From Lentimicrobiaceae bacterium (GTDB taxonomy: Bacteria > Bacteroidota > Bacteroidia > Bacteroidales > F082): 64,000 nt of DNA. Of the stretch, positions 38,913-49,727 are shown one piece after another. A model generated the notes under the pieces. The model had not been told where the DNA came from and ran no database searches. It was given only the letters and a program-made list of their open reading frames with translations. Every line of letters begins with the position of its first letter. Positions within the stretch are counted from its first letter, which is position 1. The position numbers and the translations under genes are program-made. Location of the stretch: contig JABJIE010000034.1 in the NCBI GenBank assembly GCA_018661505.1, positions 1 to 64,000 of the forward strand, given 5' to 3'.

Positions 38913-40310
38913 TCATTTACCTTTTGGTTTAATTGTCCATGATGGAATATTAATTCCAGGTTTTACTGTGCCAGGATTATTAGTTGCAGAGTTGTCACTA
39001 AATATTCCCATCTTTTTTTGACCTGCTGGTTTATCAGGCCTATCAAATGCATCAAAAATAAAAAGGGGTACTGTCAATTTTTGATTTGTGTATTGAGCCT
39101 CAAGCCATGAAAAGACTTGATTTATGACTATTGCTTCATTACTTTCTTGATATTCTGCAGAAAAACCAGTTTCTCCAACATATACACTTGGTGTTCCATT
39201 TAGAGTTTTGTCAACATTTTCAAAATAATTAATAACAGGTCCAAAATCAACATCTTTACCACTATTTGGTGTGTATTGATTAAAAAGCACTAAAGATTTA
39301 TTTGAGTTCCAAACGGAGCTCCAGTTATCTTTAATGTGCTTCACACTTGTGTATTGAACCATTGTTCCTTCCGCAGTTGGATTGGACAATGGATAATTTG
39401 CAATTGTTGTTGATATGGGGATATTCCCCAATCCTGCTTCTTGCATTGAAGCTTTCAGGTTATTAAATGAATCTGGAATCCAGCTAGAATAGTAATCCTT
39501 AAAATGTGCATCGCTAAGTGATGGGCCGTTCATATCTATTTCATTACCCAGCAGAATTAATTTCACATGTTTAATCACGTTATCTGCATTCTGAAATGAA
39601 TTTATGAGCATTTGAACCCAACTGTCTGTGTACGTTTTGGTTGTCATATGACCTGCTTTGAAAGGTGTGCCATAACCACCATCTGCAAGCATATTATTAC
39701 CAGTACCCATTACTAACTCAATATTAAGATTATCATGTGATAAAACATAATCTATTACTTCTTTCATTGTTGGGTCAATTAAAACTTCAGTTGTTCCTAC
39801 TGCTTCAGTATGGAACGTCTTGATAAGTCTGAAGTACTTAGTAATTGTATCTAGGTCCTTACTAATAACTCTTTGGTTTCTACCTTGTGTCCATGTTTCA
39901 TAATTAATACCAAGATTATAATTAAAAGGACTGTTTGCTGGTACTAAGTTGCTACTATTTGTTATACTAAATGATTCGAATGCGCTTGTCACATTATCAT
40001 CTGTATCTCGCATTTCAATTTTGATAGTATGCTCTCCTTGATTCTCATATTTCTGTGTATGCTGTTTCTCGCTTGTCCATTCTGAGTCCCATATGCCATC
40101 ATTCTCCCAATCCACTCGTATTTCAAGTTCATCAATGTTATCCTCCAAATCTGTACTCTCAGATAAATCAATTGTTATGGGCGTCATGGTTGATCCAGTG
40201 GATGGAAATATGTTCAATATTACATCTGGAGCATTGTTGTTCTTATTGCAAGAAAATAATAATAAAGAGATGGTAGTGAATAAGGTAAATATAATTATAA
40301 CGTTTTTCAT
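38913..40310 (-). CDS. GH17-like glycoside hydrolase lipoprotein with PKD-like domain
   Basis: The 465-residue lipoprotein (lipobox LFSC, Cys21) has a PKD-type beta-sandwich (about 28-118, ending HTIKIEMRDTDDNVTSAFESFSI) and then a TIM-barrel region. Two likely catalytic glutamates are visible in glucan-hydrolase style: Glu257 in LLGNEIDMNG (acid/base) and Glu380 in YVGETGFSAE (nucleophile). The NE...ETG arrangement matches clan A enzymes such as GH17 beta-1,3-glucanases. Laminarin-type beta-glucan is therefore a plausible substrate, but no TonB/SusD pair is nearby. Family placement is moderate. A -7 box is present at 40341-40348. Confidence 0.6.
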   Translation of the reverse strand: MKNVIIIFTLFTTISLLLFSCNKNNNAPDVILNIFPSTGSTMTPITIDLSESTDLEDNIDELEIRVDWENDGIWDSEWTSEKQHTQKYENQGEHTIKIEMRDTDDNVTSAFESFSITNSSNLVPANSPFNYNLGINYETWTQGRNQRVISKDLDTITKYFRLIKTFHTEAVGTTEVLIDPTMKEVIDYVLSHDNLNIELVMGTGNNMLADGGYGTPFKAGHMTTKTYTDSWVQMLINSFQNADNVIKHVKLILLGNEIDMNGPSLSDAHFKDYYSSWIPDSFNNLKASMQEAGLGNIPISTTIANYPLSNPTAEGTMVQYTSVKHIKDNWSSVWNSNKSLVLFNQYTPNSGKDVDFGPVINYFENVDKTLNGTPSVYVGETGFSAEYQESNEAIVINQVFSWLEAQYTNQKLTVPLFIFDAFDRPDKPAGQKKMGIFSDNSATNNPGTVKPGINIPSWTIKPKGK

Positions 40311-40340
40311 TTTAAGATGCTTGATTTATAATGTTTTAGA

Positions 40341-40348
40341 CAAATATA
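40341..40348 (-). promoter_or_regulatory. -7 box (TATATTTG) of the GH17-like gene
   Basis: It matches TAnnTTTG on the minus strand about 31 bases before the ATG. Confidence 0.45.
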
Positions 40349-40410
40349 AGAATATTTTTGACCATAAGCATTTCAATGAGTATACAGAAAAGGAGGCAGT
40401 TTAAAAGTCA

Positions 40411-41412
40411 CTATGGCTTAAAACCGGATTCATTAAATATTTTTTGGTAATCATTATTCCTTATCAAAGCTGAAAGGCTCACATCAGGATGATTTTTCAT
40501 ATACTTTCGTACTATTTGCCAGCCAAGCCATTGTCCAATTCTTGGCGGTGATTCGTTGGAAAAACTGCTGGTGAAAGGTGCCTCTTTGAGAAAGTCACTT
40601 TGGATTTTAAAATCTGGAGAATAAAACAGGTTATTATTTACCAGAAATGCCCATACATTCTTTCTATTCTTTTCAATCCATCTCATTTGTTTGTTTGTGT
40701 AACCAATTTTTAGACTATCGGGTGTATATGGTAAAACAGCATCTAAATAATAAAATAATTTTCCGCTCTCTATCATCTTATCAACCAAAGTCTTTTGCTT
40801 ATTTCTCTTCAAAAGATTCTTTTCGTAAATGGACTTCATTACATCAATGGAGATATAATCAGAAGTCATACGTCGTATTTTATAATTGGGAAGCCCCAGT
40901 GATCTATATAGTTTAAAATTTGGACCTAGATAAACATCCAAACCAATAACCAGAACGGAGTCATCATAAATTATGGGTTTCTCATAATAAAGGTTTGATA
41001 CGTATGTATAAACAACGGGAGAATTGAAATCAGGAAAAAAGTAATCATACCTTCCAAATGCAATACTTAATTCATTCTCAAGGTAACTTAGATCAGGGTA
41101 TAGCTCATTTACGCTAGCAGCTATGTATATAAGGGTTGTATCAGTTACATATTCGTATAATGGAGCCAACTTAGTCGTGTCATCTAAATCTTCCCCTAGG
41201 AATAAAACAAATTCTTCTTTTATACCCCGAACTTCATTGATGAAATTATTAGTGTCAAGGTCAAATAATTGCTTTCCATACCTATGGATGTTAACCTCTT
41301 CAATTTTCAATTTGGAGCTATCTACGGCAAAATTGTTATAATTCTCATTACATGATATGGTAATCAAAGCAACAACTATGTAACCCAGGAATAGCCAGTT
41401 AATTCTTTTCAT
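40411..41412 (-). CDS. gldB: Gliding motility lipoprotein GldB
   Basis: The 333-residue lipoprotein (lipobox TISC, Cys21) matches the GldB family. It has a conserved beginning after the lipobox (IEEVNIHRYGKQLFDLDTNNF), a central FGRYDYFFPDF / LDVYLGPNFKLY region, and the C-terminal RIGQWLGWQIVRKYMKNHPDVSLSALIRNND. GldB is required for gliding and T9SS function in Flavobacterium; its exact job is unclear. gldC is not next to it, but nadE is close by, as in many flavobacteria. The promoter box lies inside a hairpin directly upstream. Confidence 0.88.
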   Translation of the reverse strand: MKRINWLFLGYIVVALITISCNENYNNFAVDSSKLKIEEVNIHRYGKQLFDLDTNNFINEVRGIKEEFVLFLGEDLDDTTKLAPLYEYVTDTTLIYIAASVNELYPDLSYLENELSIAFGRYDYFFPDFNSPVVYTYVSNLYYEKPIIYDDSVLVIGLDVYLGPNFKLYRSLGLPNYKIRRMTSDYISIDVMKSIYEKNLLKRNKQKTLVDKMIESGKLFYYLDAVLPYTPDSLKIGYTNKQMRWIEKNRKNVWAFLVNNNLFYSPDFKIQSDFLKEAPFTSSFSNESPPRIGQWLGWQIVRKYMKNHPDVSLSALIRNNDYQKIFNESGFKP

Positions 41413-41421
41413 GGTAAATAA

Positions 41422-41451
41422 AAAATGTCAGTGCAAAAGTACTGACATTTT
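41422..41451 (-). terminator. Hairpin terminator overlapping the gldB promoter
   Basis: On the minus strand, AAAATGTCAGT and ACTGACATTTT form an 11-bp stem with an 8-base loop, followed by T-rich sequence. It ends the upstream barrel gene. The loop and stem edge contain TACTTTTG (41434-41441), a match to the -7 box, about 22 bases before the gldB ATG. Confidence 0.75.
41434..41441 (-). promoter_or_regulatory. -7 box (TACTTTTG) of gldB
   Basis: It matches TAnnTTTG on the minus strand, inside the hairpin at 41422-41451, giving a leader of about 17 bases. The symmetrical arms could also bind a regulator. Confidence 0.45.
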
Positions 41452-41479
41452 ATAAATTTTATATGCTATGATTATTTAA

Positions 41480-42088
41480 CTAAAATATTTTCCATCCCAA
41501 AGTTACTGTGAACATGTTTGATTTGGTTGAAAGAGTATTTCCATCAAATGTAAAATCAGGCGCATCTCCTTTATATAAATCATTGATACCACCCATATAT
41601 TTAACATCCAATGCAAACATTAGAACATCTACCCCAGCACCAAACTGATATTGCCAACTTAAGTCATTCCAATCAGCATTATTTAAAGGCTCGTCTATGT
41701 CGTTTATCTTGAGAGTTTTGTCTGTAGCAATGTTAGCGGCTACACCACCAAAAATTCTGATATTTGCAATTTTGAGGTCAATTAAACGCCACCCAACACT
41801 AACCGGTATCTGAATGGTTTTATAGGTCATCTCTAATTTCTCATCAAGTGTGTTGTTTTCCCAAATACCACCCTGTGTTAGCCAATTTACTTCAGGTTGT
41901 ACATATATTTTTTCACCAAATCTGGCAAAGGCACCAAATAGAAAGTTATTTTTAAAATCAGATGTTATTTCACTAGTATTGGTAGTGAGTTTTGAGGCAC
42001 TGTAACCAATTTGAGGCCCAATATGAAATTGAGCGTGAATGGTAGTTGCTAGAAACAATATAGTTATGATTAAGGCTATTTTTTTCAT
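41480..42088 (-). CDS. PorT-family outer-membrane beta-barrel protein
   Basis: The 202-residue protein has a signal peptide (about 1-19, TTIHAQ) and a beta-barrel of alternating strands beginning FHIGPQIGYSASKL, with YVQPEVNWLTQGG and a C-terminal strand FTVTLGWKIF. It fits the outer-membrane beta-barrel/PorT-like family. I chose ATG 42088 because the longer frame to 42151 adds a non-signal leader. It is divergent from a second barrel gene and lies upstream of gldB, so a role in T9SS/gliding is possible but unproven. Confidence 0.75.
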   Translation of the reverse strand: MKKIALIITILFLATTIHAQFHIGPQIGYSASKLTTNTSEITSDFKNNFLFGAFARFGEKIYVQPEVNWLTQGGIWENNTLDEKLEMTYKTIQIPVSVGWRLIDLKIANIRIFGGVAANIATDKTLKINDIDEPLNNADWNDLSWQYQFGAGVDVLMFALDVKYMGGINDLYKGDAPDFTFDGNTLSTKSNMFTVTLGWKIF

Positions 42089-42163
42089 AATGAATTTTGT
42101 TAATAATACATCACGAAGATAGTAAAAAAATAAATACTGATTATTATACATTGGGGTATTAAT

Positions 42164-42171
42164 TATATTTG
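42164..42171 (+). promoter_or_regulatory. -7 box (TATATTTG) before the second barrel gene
   Basis: It matches TAnnTTTG and lies 39 bases before the ATG at 42210. No TTTG at -33. Confidence 0.4.
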
Positions 42172-42209
42172 TATTCTAAATTTATCTAAATCAATTGTAT
42201 TATAATCGA

Positions 42210-42908
42210 ATGAAACAAATTTCACTAATACTTTTATCTGTGCTTATACTAAGTAACCCTTTATTTGCTCAACATAAGCCATTTAAATTTGGCTTCAAAG
42301 CTGCAGGAAATATTGGATGGCTAGGCTCAATAAATGAGGACTATAAAAATGAGGAAGTTAATTTAGGAGGAGCATGGGGATTTGTTGCTGACTTTTTTAT
42401 CATGGAAAATTATAGCTTCACAACTGGTTTTGATGTCCTATACCTAAACGGAACCATTCAATATCCATATTTGTATTCAAATCAGGAAAATTTTAATACC
42501 GAAGTTGGTACTTTGGAGAGAAATTACAGAACAAAGTATGTTAAGATACCGCTCATTTTTACCATGGAAACGAATCCAATAAAAAAGATTCGATATTATG
42601 GTCAAATAGGTTTTGGGTTTTCCATTTTACTTACGGCAAAGGCTGATGATTTATTTATGGGTAATACTGAAAACACAGTGATATCGGAGGATAAAAATAT
42701 TTATAGTGAAGTTTATCCAACAAGAGAATCATTGATTTTGGGCGCAGGAATTGAAGTGCCACTTGTTAAATCGATGGTTGCAAGGTTTGGATTGTTGTTT
42801 GACAATGCATTTATTAATATCCTAAAAGGTAATAATACTGTTGATAGCTCCATTAAGCATAATGCCAGAAATAATTTTATTGAGTTAAATGCAACAGTTC
42901 TATTTTAA
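42210..42908 (+). CDS. PorT-like outer-membrane beta-barrel protein
   Basis: The 232-residue protein has a signal peptide (about 1-20, NPLFAQ) and a predicted eight-stranded-type barrel. The sequence features FKFGFKAAGNIGWLGS, YKNEEVNLGGAWGFVADF, YRTKYVKIPLIFTME (the KY(V/I)xIPL motif of PorT-like proteins) and a final strand ELNATVLF. True PorT is essential for the T9SS; this gene is the better of the two barrels here to be PorT. The ATG at 42210 gives a proper signal peptide; the frame also opens at 42195. nadE follows after 21 bases. Confidence 0.75.
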   Translation: MKQISLILLSVLILSNPLFAQHKPFKFGFKAAGNIGWLGSINEDYKNEEVNLGGAWGFVADFFIMENYSFTTGFDVLYLNGTIQYPYLYSNQENFNTEVGTLERNYRTKYVKIPLIFTMETNPIKKIRYYGQIGFGFSILLTAKADDLFMGNTENTVISEDKNIYSEVYPTRESLILGAGIEVPLVKSMVARFGLLFDNAFINILKGNNTVDSSIKHNARNNFIELNATVLF

Positions 42909-42929
42909 TTTTACTTCATATAAAAGATT

Positions 42930-44579
42930 ATGAAAATTGCTCTTGCCCAAATAAACTATCACATAGGTAATTTTGAGAGTAACACTCACAAAATCATTGA
43001 AAAAATAGATAATGCAGAGAAAGCAGGAGCCAACTTAATTGTTTTTGCAGAACTAGCTATTTCTGGTTATCCACCAAGAGATTTCTTAGAGTTTAGGGAT
43101 TTTGTGGAGCAATGTGAGAAATCAATAGATTTAATAGCTAGGAGATGTGTTAAAATTGCCGCAATAATAGGGTTCCCATCATTCAATGATGCTGAAAAAG
43201 GTAAACCATTATTCAATTCTGCTGCGTTTCTTTTTGAGGGTGTGGTAAAGTCACTAACAAATAAAACATTACTGCCCAACTATGATATTTTTGATGAATA
43301 CAGGTATTTTGAGCCAAATAATATTTTCAAGGTAATTAATTTTAAGGGTAACAATATTGCTTTAACAATATGCGAGGATTTATGGAATGTTCAGGATAAT
43401 CCACTCTATAATATTAATCCAATGGATGAGCTCATTGGGCAGAATCCTGATATTATTATAAACATTGCGGCATCGCCATTTAATTATCATCAAACAAAAC
43501 AGAGAAAAGAGGTTTTAAAAAGAAATGCAGTTAAATATAACTTACCGTTAATCTATGTAAATCATGTGGGTGCTCAAACAGAATTGCTTTTTGATGGCGG
43601 ATCTCTAGTTATGAGTTCCACCGGTAATATTGTTGGAGAACTTAACTATTTTAAGGAGGATTTTAACATCTTTGATATTGATGATATCAAAAACAATGCG
43701 CAGGTAACAGATCCAAATAGTGAACATTCAGAGATTGAATCAATTTACAACGCATTGGTAATGGGAGTTAGAAATTATTTTCAAAAGCTTGGGTTTGATA
43801 AAGCAATATTAGGACTTTCTGGAGGTATTGATTCAGCCCTAACATCAGCAATTGCTGCAAAGGCTTTGGGCAGTGATAATGTATATAATGTTCTTCTTCC
43901 GTCGAGGTTTTCTTCTAAGCATTCCGTAGACGATTCCATCAAACTTGCTGACAACCTAAAAATGCCATATGATATAATTAAGATTGAAGACGCAGTGAAA
44001 TCATTTGAAAGTACACTTTCACCATTTTTTAAGGATACTCCTTTTGGTATTACTGAAGAAAATTTACAGGCAAGAACTAGAGGTGTAATATTAATGGCCT
44101 TATCAAATAAATTTGGATATATTTTGCTTAATACCAGTAATAAAAGTGAGGCGGCCGTTGGATATGGCACATTATATGGTGATATGAACGGTGGATTGTC
44201 AGTAATAGGAGATGTTTATAAAACTCAAGCTTATGAATTGGCAAAGTTTATTAATAGAAATGGCGAAGTTATACCTGTAAATATAATTAATAAACCACCA
44301 TCTGCAGAGCTCAGACCTGATCAAAAGGACAGTGACTCACTTCCCGATTACGAAGTTCTTGATGAGATACTATTTCAATATATAGAACATAGAAAGGGAC
44401 CAAGAGAGATAATAGAAATGGGGTTTGATAAAAAGATGGTAGACAGGATTTTAAAGCTAGTTAATATCAACGAATATAAGCGATATCAAACACCACCAAC
44501 ATTAAGGATTTCATCAAAAGCATTCGGAATGGGAAGAAGAATGCCCATTGTCGCAAAGTATCTTGATAAGATTAATTGA
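42930..44579 (+). CDS. nadE: Glutamine-dependent NAD+ synthetase
   Basis: The 549-residue two-domain enzyme carries an N-terminal nitrilase-type glutaminase with the triad Glu41, Lys112 (in NKTLLPNYDIFDE) and Cys148 (LTICEDLWN). The C-terminal synthetase has the ATP pyrophosphatase loop SGGIDS at 297-302. It amidates nicotinate adenine dinucleotide to NAD+ using ammonia from glutamine. Length is normal for the bacterial two-domain form. It follows the PorT-like gene by 21 bases and converges with sodB. Confidence 0.97.
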   Translation: MKIALAQINYHIGNFESNTHKIIEKIDNAEKAGANLIVFAELAISGYPPRDFLEFRDFVEQCEKSIDLIARRCVKIAAIIGFPSFNDAEKGKPLFNSAAFLFEGVVKSLTNKTLLPNYDIFDEYRYFEPNNIFKVINFKGNNIALTICEDLWNVQDNPLYNINPMDELIGQNPDIIINIAASPFNYHQTKQRKEVLKRNAVKYNLPLIYVNHVGAQTELLFDGGSLVMSSTGNIVGELNYFKEDFNIFDIDDIKNNAQVTDPNSEHSEIESIYNALVMGVRNYFQKLGFDKAILGLSGGIDSALTSAIAAKALGSDNVYNVLLPSRFSSKHSVDDSIKLADNLKMPYDIIKIEDAVKSFESTLSPFFKDTPFGITEENLQARTRGVILMALSNKFGYILLNTSNKSEAAVGYGTLYGDMNGGLSVIGDVYKTQAYELAKFINRNGEVIPVNIINKPPSAELRPDQKDSDSLPDYEVLDEILFQYIEHRKGPREIIEMGFDKKMVDRILKLVNINEYKRYQTPPTLRISSKAFGMGRRMPIVAKYLDKIN

Positions 44580-44593
44580 TACAATTTTAATAA

Positions 44594-44621
44594 TAAAAAA
44601 AAGGGCCCTAGTAAAGCCCTT
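44594..44621 (-). terminator. Intrinsic terminator of sodB
   Basis: On the minus strand AAGGGC and GCCCTT form a stem around a 9-base loop followed by a T run. It lies about 22 bases after the sodB stop, in the gap shared with convergent nadE. Confidence 0.8.
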
Positions 44622-44642
44622 CCTTCTGAAAAAATATTTCTT

Positions 44643-45251
44643 TTAGTTTGCCTTTTCAAATCTCTTTGAAACTTCATCCCAATTAACAACATTAAAAAAG
44701 GCTTCAATATAGTCTGGCCTTCTATTTTGATAATTAAGATAATAAGCATGCTCCCATACATCTAGACATAGAATCGGAGTTCCCGGACATTCAGAAATAT
44801 CCATTAGGGGATTGTCTTGATTAGGTGATGAGCAAATGCGTAGAGAGCCATCTGCTTTTACACAAAGCCATGCCCAGCCAGATCCAAATCTCGTAGCTGC
44901 AGCTTTTGAAAATTCTGTCTTAAAATTTTCAAATGAACCAAATTTTTGATTGATAGCATCTCCCAGTTTGCCACTAGGTTCACCACCACCATTTGGTGAC
45001 ATAACTTCCCAAAATAAACAGTGATTATAATAACCACCCCCATTATTTCTTACTGCAGGACCTGCCTTTGAAATATTTGCTAGTATATCTTCTATAGTTT
45101 TACCTTCAAGGTCTGTACCTTGTATAGCCCCATTTAAATTATTTGTATACCCATTATGGTGTTTGCTATGGTGGATTTCCATAGTTTTTGCATCTATATA
45201 TGGTTCCAATGCATCATATGCATATGGTAGATTTGGTAATGTAAATGACAT
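44643..45251 (-). CDS. sodB: Iron/manganese superoxide dismutase
   Basis: The 202-residue Fe/Mn-type enzyme has all four metal ligands: His27, His77 (YYNHCLFW), Asp164 and His168 ([11 protein letters not shown]). Signature sequences include [29 protein letters not shown] and FGSGWAWLC. It dismutates superoxide in the cytoplasm. The metal (Fe, Mn or either) cannot be read with certainty. It is a single gene with a -7 box (45289-45296) and a terminator. Confidence 0.95.
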   Translation of the reverse strand: MSFTLPNLPYAYDALEPYIDAKTMEIHHSKHHNGYTNNLNGAIQGTDLEGKTIEDILANISKAGPAVRNNGGGYYNHCLFWEVMSPNGGGEPSGKLGDAINQKFGSFENFKTEFSKAAATRFGSGWAWLCVKADGSLRICSSPNQDNPLMDISECPGTPILCLDVWEHAYYLNYQNRRPDYIEAFFNVVNWDEVSKRFEKAN

Positions 45252-45288
45252 AATACTTAGTTTTATTAGTTTGATAATTATTTTTAAG

Positions 45289-45296
45289 CAAAATTA
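45289..45296 (-). promoter_or_regulatory. -7 box (TAATTTTG) of sodB
   Basis: It matches TAnnTTTG on the minus strand about 38 bases before the ATG. No clear -33 element. Confidence 0.45.
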
Positions 45297-45344
45297 GAAT
45301 AAAAATTGGAACCCATGAATACATCAATTTCAATAATCATCCAA

Positions 45345-45379
45345 ATAAAAAAAGCCGTAACTTGGAATTAGTTACGGCT
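45345..45379 (-). terminator. Intrinsic terminator of gdhA
   Basis: On the minus strand AGCCGTAACT and AGTTACGGCT form a perfect 10-bp stem with a 7-base loop, followed by seven T and more T-rich sequence, about 24 bases after the stop codon. Confidence 0.92.
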
Positions 45380-45402
45380 CAGTAGCTTTAAGTGATGTTT
45401 GT

Positions 45403-46803
<1,401 letters not shown>

Positions 46804-47000
46804 TTATAAGTAAGGGTTAGTGTCAAAAAACATGATTTAAGTAATTCACTTAAAAGATTAAGTGTTTTACTTAGGGATTTGATTGTCCATATTTTTTGCG
46901 AAAACCATATGATAGGCACAAGTAATTCAAATTATAACGGAATAATTTCCATAAAAATAAGTGCGGCTACTTGGATGGAATAAAATTATGCGGCAATCTT

Positions 47001-47720
47001 TTACTTTACAAACAAGTTGTATTTTAGAATGCAGTAAATAGCTCTGAATCCATCTTTCCAACCAATTTTTTTACCATCTTCATATGTTCGGCCGTAATAT
47101 GATATACCTACTTCGTAAATTCTAATTTTGGGTATACGTGATACCTTGGCTGTTATTTCGGGTTCAAAGCCAAATCTATTTTCCCGTAATGGGATTGACT
47201 TAATAATTTCAGAACGGAATAGTTTATAACAAGTTTCCATATCTGTAAGATTCAGGTTGGTAAACATGTTAGATAAGAATGTAAGCAATTTGTTTCCAAG
47301 GGAATGCCAAAAGAATAGTATTCTATGAGGGTTTCCTCCAATAAAGCGCGAACCATAAACAATATCAGCCACATCATCAATGATTGGTTTCAATAAAATA
47401 TTGTATTCCTGTGGGTCATATTCTAAATCTGCATCCTGAACAATAATAAAATCTCCAGTAGCTTCTTTTATTCCTCTGTGAATGGCAGCGCCTTTACCCA
47501 TGTTGCGAGGTTGTTCAAATAATGAGATATTTAAGGAATCATTATTTTTGATATAATCTGAGATTATCTCAGATGTATTATCAGATGAACCATCGTTTAC
47601 TATAACAATCTCCTTTTCAATATCATTAACCAATTCAACATTATCAATTTTGTCAAGAATATTATTTATTGATGTGCCTTCGTTATAAGCAGGAATAAGA
47701 ACTGAAAGCTTTTTGGACAT
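47001..47720 (-). CDS. GT2 family glycosyltransferase (DPM1-like)
   Basis: The 239-residue protein is a GT-A fold family 2 enzyme without transmembrane helices. It has [11 protein letters not shown] at the start, [10 protein letters not shown], the donor/metal motif QDADLEYDP (about 95-103) and [10 protein letters not shown]. The best match is the dolichyl/polyprenyl-phosphate sugar transferase branch, which loads a sugar onto a lipid phosphate. The neighbouring GT39-like enzyme uses just such a donor, so they may work in sequence. I chose ATG 47720 ([15 protein letters not shown]) over the longer frame to 47744, as family members begin there. Confidence 0.88.
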   Translation of the reverse strand: MSKKLSVLIPAYNEGTSINNILDKIDNVELVNDIEKEIVIVNDGSSDNTSEIISDYIKNNDSLNISLFEQPRNMGKGAAIHRGIKEATGDFIIVQDADLEYDPQEYNILLKPIIDDVADIVYGSRFIGGNPHRILFFWHSLGNKLLTFLSNMFTNLNLTDMETCYKLFRSEIIKSIPLRENRFGFEPEITAKVSRIPKIRIYEVGISYYGRTYEDGKKIGWKDGFRAIYCILKYNLFVK

Positions 47721-47930
47721 TTTTCTGTTTTTTTTATATGGCAATATTAATTAAAAAAAAAATGTGATTTGTAACTTTTTATAATTGCTGGTTAATTCGA
47801 ATTAACTTAAAAACGGTCAACCCTTTAGATTTTTAATTATTATTTTATGAAATCTTGCGTAAAATCAATAATGTGGAGTGAAACCATACATTCAAAACAC
47901 ACATATACATAATTAAGAAATTGCCGAAAT

Positions 47931-49484
47931 TTATTGCTTAAAATATGGCTTAAGATTAAATATCTTCACATTTTTATATGTTGTCACCGGATAACTAATG
48001 AAAGGTTGAATGAGTGAGTCATTAAGAATCAGTGTGTCGTTTATGACTAGGTACTTTGCTCCATCTTGAATTCTTCTTTGATAGGTTCCTGGTTTATCAA
48101 ATTTGCTATTGTAATTAGTGAACCCACGGTGATTCATCATGTATAATGATATGTTAATGCTTTTATCTGGAATTGAAATCACCTTGTCATACGGTCCAAT
48201 TCCGAAATCTTCGAAAACAGGTTCAAGCTCTCCCAAAGCTTTCATGTGATCTATATATGATGCATTTTTCCATCCTATATAACGGGAATCAAGTATTAGT
48301 TTGCTCTGATAGGCATTATAAAAAAGAAAACCGATAAAAGCCAGATTCACAATCAAGTTATTAATTCTAGGGTAACCGTTTGTTGTTTTGAAAAATAAAA
48401 TCCATATAATTATAAAATTAACGTAAAAGTCTATGTAGTAGTAATCATGATGGTCGAATGCCTGAAACCATAAGAGTCCATACATTAGAGATCCAAAAGG
48501 AATAATTATAACAAGGTAGTTTAAGAATAGTGACCTCTTCTTAAAAGTAGTAAGTAGAAAAATCCACATGATTCCTGTTACATATAGCATTGATGAATGG
48601 AAAAATACAGGTAGCGTAAGGACATTTGCTTTTTCAAGTATCTCCCATACCTTCGCTTCAGGAATTGCCCATATTGGCCAAACATTGTTAAAAGTATATT
48701 TTCCATCATGGATATTGTTGTAATAGTTTGCATAGGCATACCATACAATGACAATAGTTATTGAAACTATGAAAGGGAGCAGCTGTTTCAGAGGCCGTTT
48801 GAAAAGAGTCCTGTTTTCTTTCTTGCGAAAAAGTTCGATAAAAACCCATCCCATTAGAGCAACAAAACTAATACCAGCAGATACTTTAAAAAGGATGCCG
48901 AGGCTTAAAAAGAGCATTGATATCCATAGGTATTTATCAGAATCATTTTTATAAAATTTCCAAATAAAGTACCATCCAATAAATATTAAAGAAAGTGCCG
49001 GAATATTAGGCAGAAAATTCGCCGAATAGTAGACATAAGCTGCAGATGTGAAAATTCCTAAACTAACGAATAGAGCTTGTAGATTATTTTTTAAAATTTC
49101 TTGAGAAAATTTAAATATAAAAATAAGGCCAGTAAATGAGATAAGTAATACCACTAACCGGTAAGCAAACTCACTTTTCCCTATTAGTTTCCATAGCTGA
49201 GCAACAGAATAATACAGCAAAGGAAACTCACCTGCTGTTTTGCCGGTAAAATCATCGTCGCTAAGTTGATTATGAATCTCTGGCTCACAAAAACTATTGT
49301 TTAGTTGATAATAATTCTGTGTAATTGATAAACAATCGGTTTGCCTCCAAGCATGAGTACTCTGAGGTCTGAAGAACATGGTTTCGTGCAGAGAGTAGAA
49401 GAATGTCAGAGATACGAAAACTAATATAAATACTGAAAGTCCAATAGTTTTACTGGACAATTTGCTTACGAATTTTGACTTCAT
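47931..49484 (-). CDS. GT39/ArnT-like integral membrane glycosyltransferase
   Basis: The 517-residue protein has about eleven to twelve transmembrane segments. The first periplasmic loop carries the acidic/aromatic signature STHAWRQTDCLSITQNYY, typical of the GT39/GT83-like (ArnT/PMT) superfamily. These enzymes transfer a sugar from a polyprenyl-phosphate donor to an acceptor (lipid A, protein or glycan) on the periplasmic side. The acceptor is unknown. It lies 210 bases upstream of the GT2 gene on the same strand and diverges from the metallophosphoesterase gene. Confidence 0.82.
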   Translation of the reverse strand: MKSKFVSKLSSKTIGLSVFILVFVSLTFFYSLHETMFFRPQSTHAWRQTDCLSITQNYYQLNNSFCEPEIHNQLSDDDFTGKTAGEFPLLYYSVAQLWKLIGKSEFAYRLVVLLISFTGLIFIFKFSQEILKNNLQALFVSLGIFTSAAYVYYSANFLPNIPALSLIFIGWYFIWKFYKNDSDKYLWISMLFLSLGILFKVSAGISFVALMGWVFIELFRKKENRTLFKRPLKQLLPFIVSITIVIVWYAYANYYNNIHDGKYTFNNVWPIWAIPEAKVWEILEKANVLTLPVFFHSSMLYVTGIMWIFLLTTFKKRSLFLNYLVIIIPFGSLMYGLLWFQAFDHHDYYYIDFYVNFIIIWILFFKTTNGYPRINNLIVNLAFIGFLFYNAYQSKLILDSRYIGWKNASYIDHMKALGELEPVFEDFGIGPYDKVISIPDKSINISLYMMNHRGFTNYNSKFDKPGTYQRRIQDGAKYLVINDTLILNDSLIQPFISYPVTTYKNVKIFNLKPYFKQ

Positions 49485-49674
49485 AATAAACAGAAAAGAG
49501 ATTGTTAAGGATTAAAAAACAAAAGTATATAATTTATATAATTTCTGCAAAATTATGATTATTCAACTCACGATATAGTCCTTGACAACAAATTTTATTA
49601 TGCTTTAAAATGGTTTTGAGTGTATCATTTATCAAACCAGATAAAGTTGAATATGATTAATTAGTTATTATTAA

Positions 49675-49682
49675 TAAATTTG
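49675..49682 (+). promoter_or_regulatory. -7 box (TAAATTTG) before the first phosphoesterase
   Basis: It matches TAnnTTTG about 45 bases before the ATG at 49728. A TTG lies about 25 bases further upstream, somewhat far. Confidence 0.35.
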
Positions 49683-49727
49683 CCTTTAAACTAGTAAAAG
49701 GTTTTTTAAACATATGATTGTATTGTT

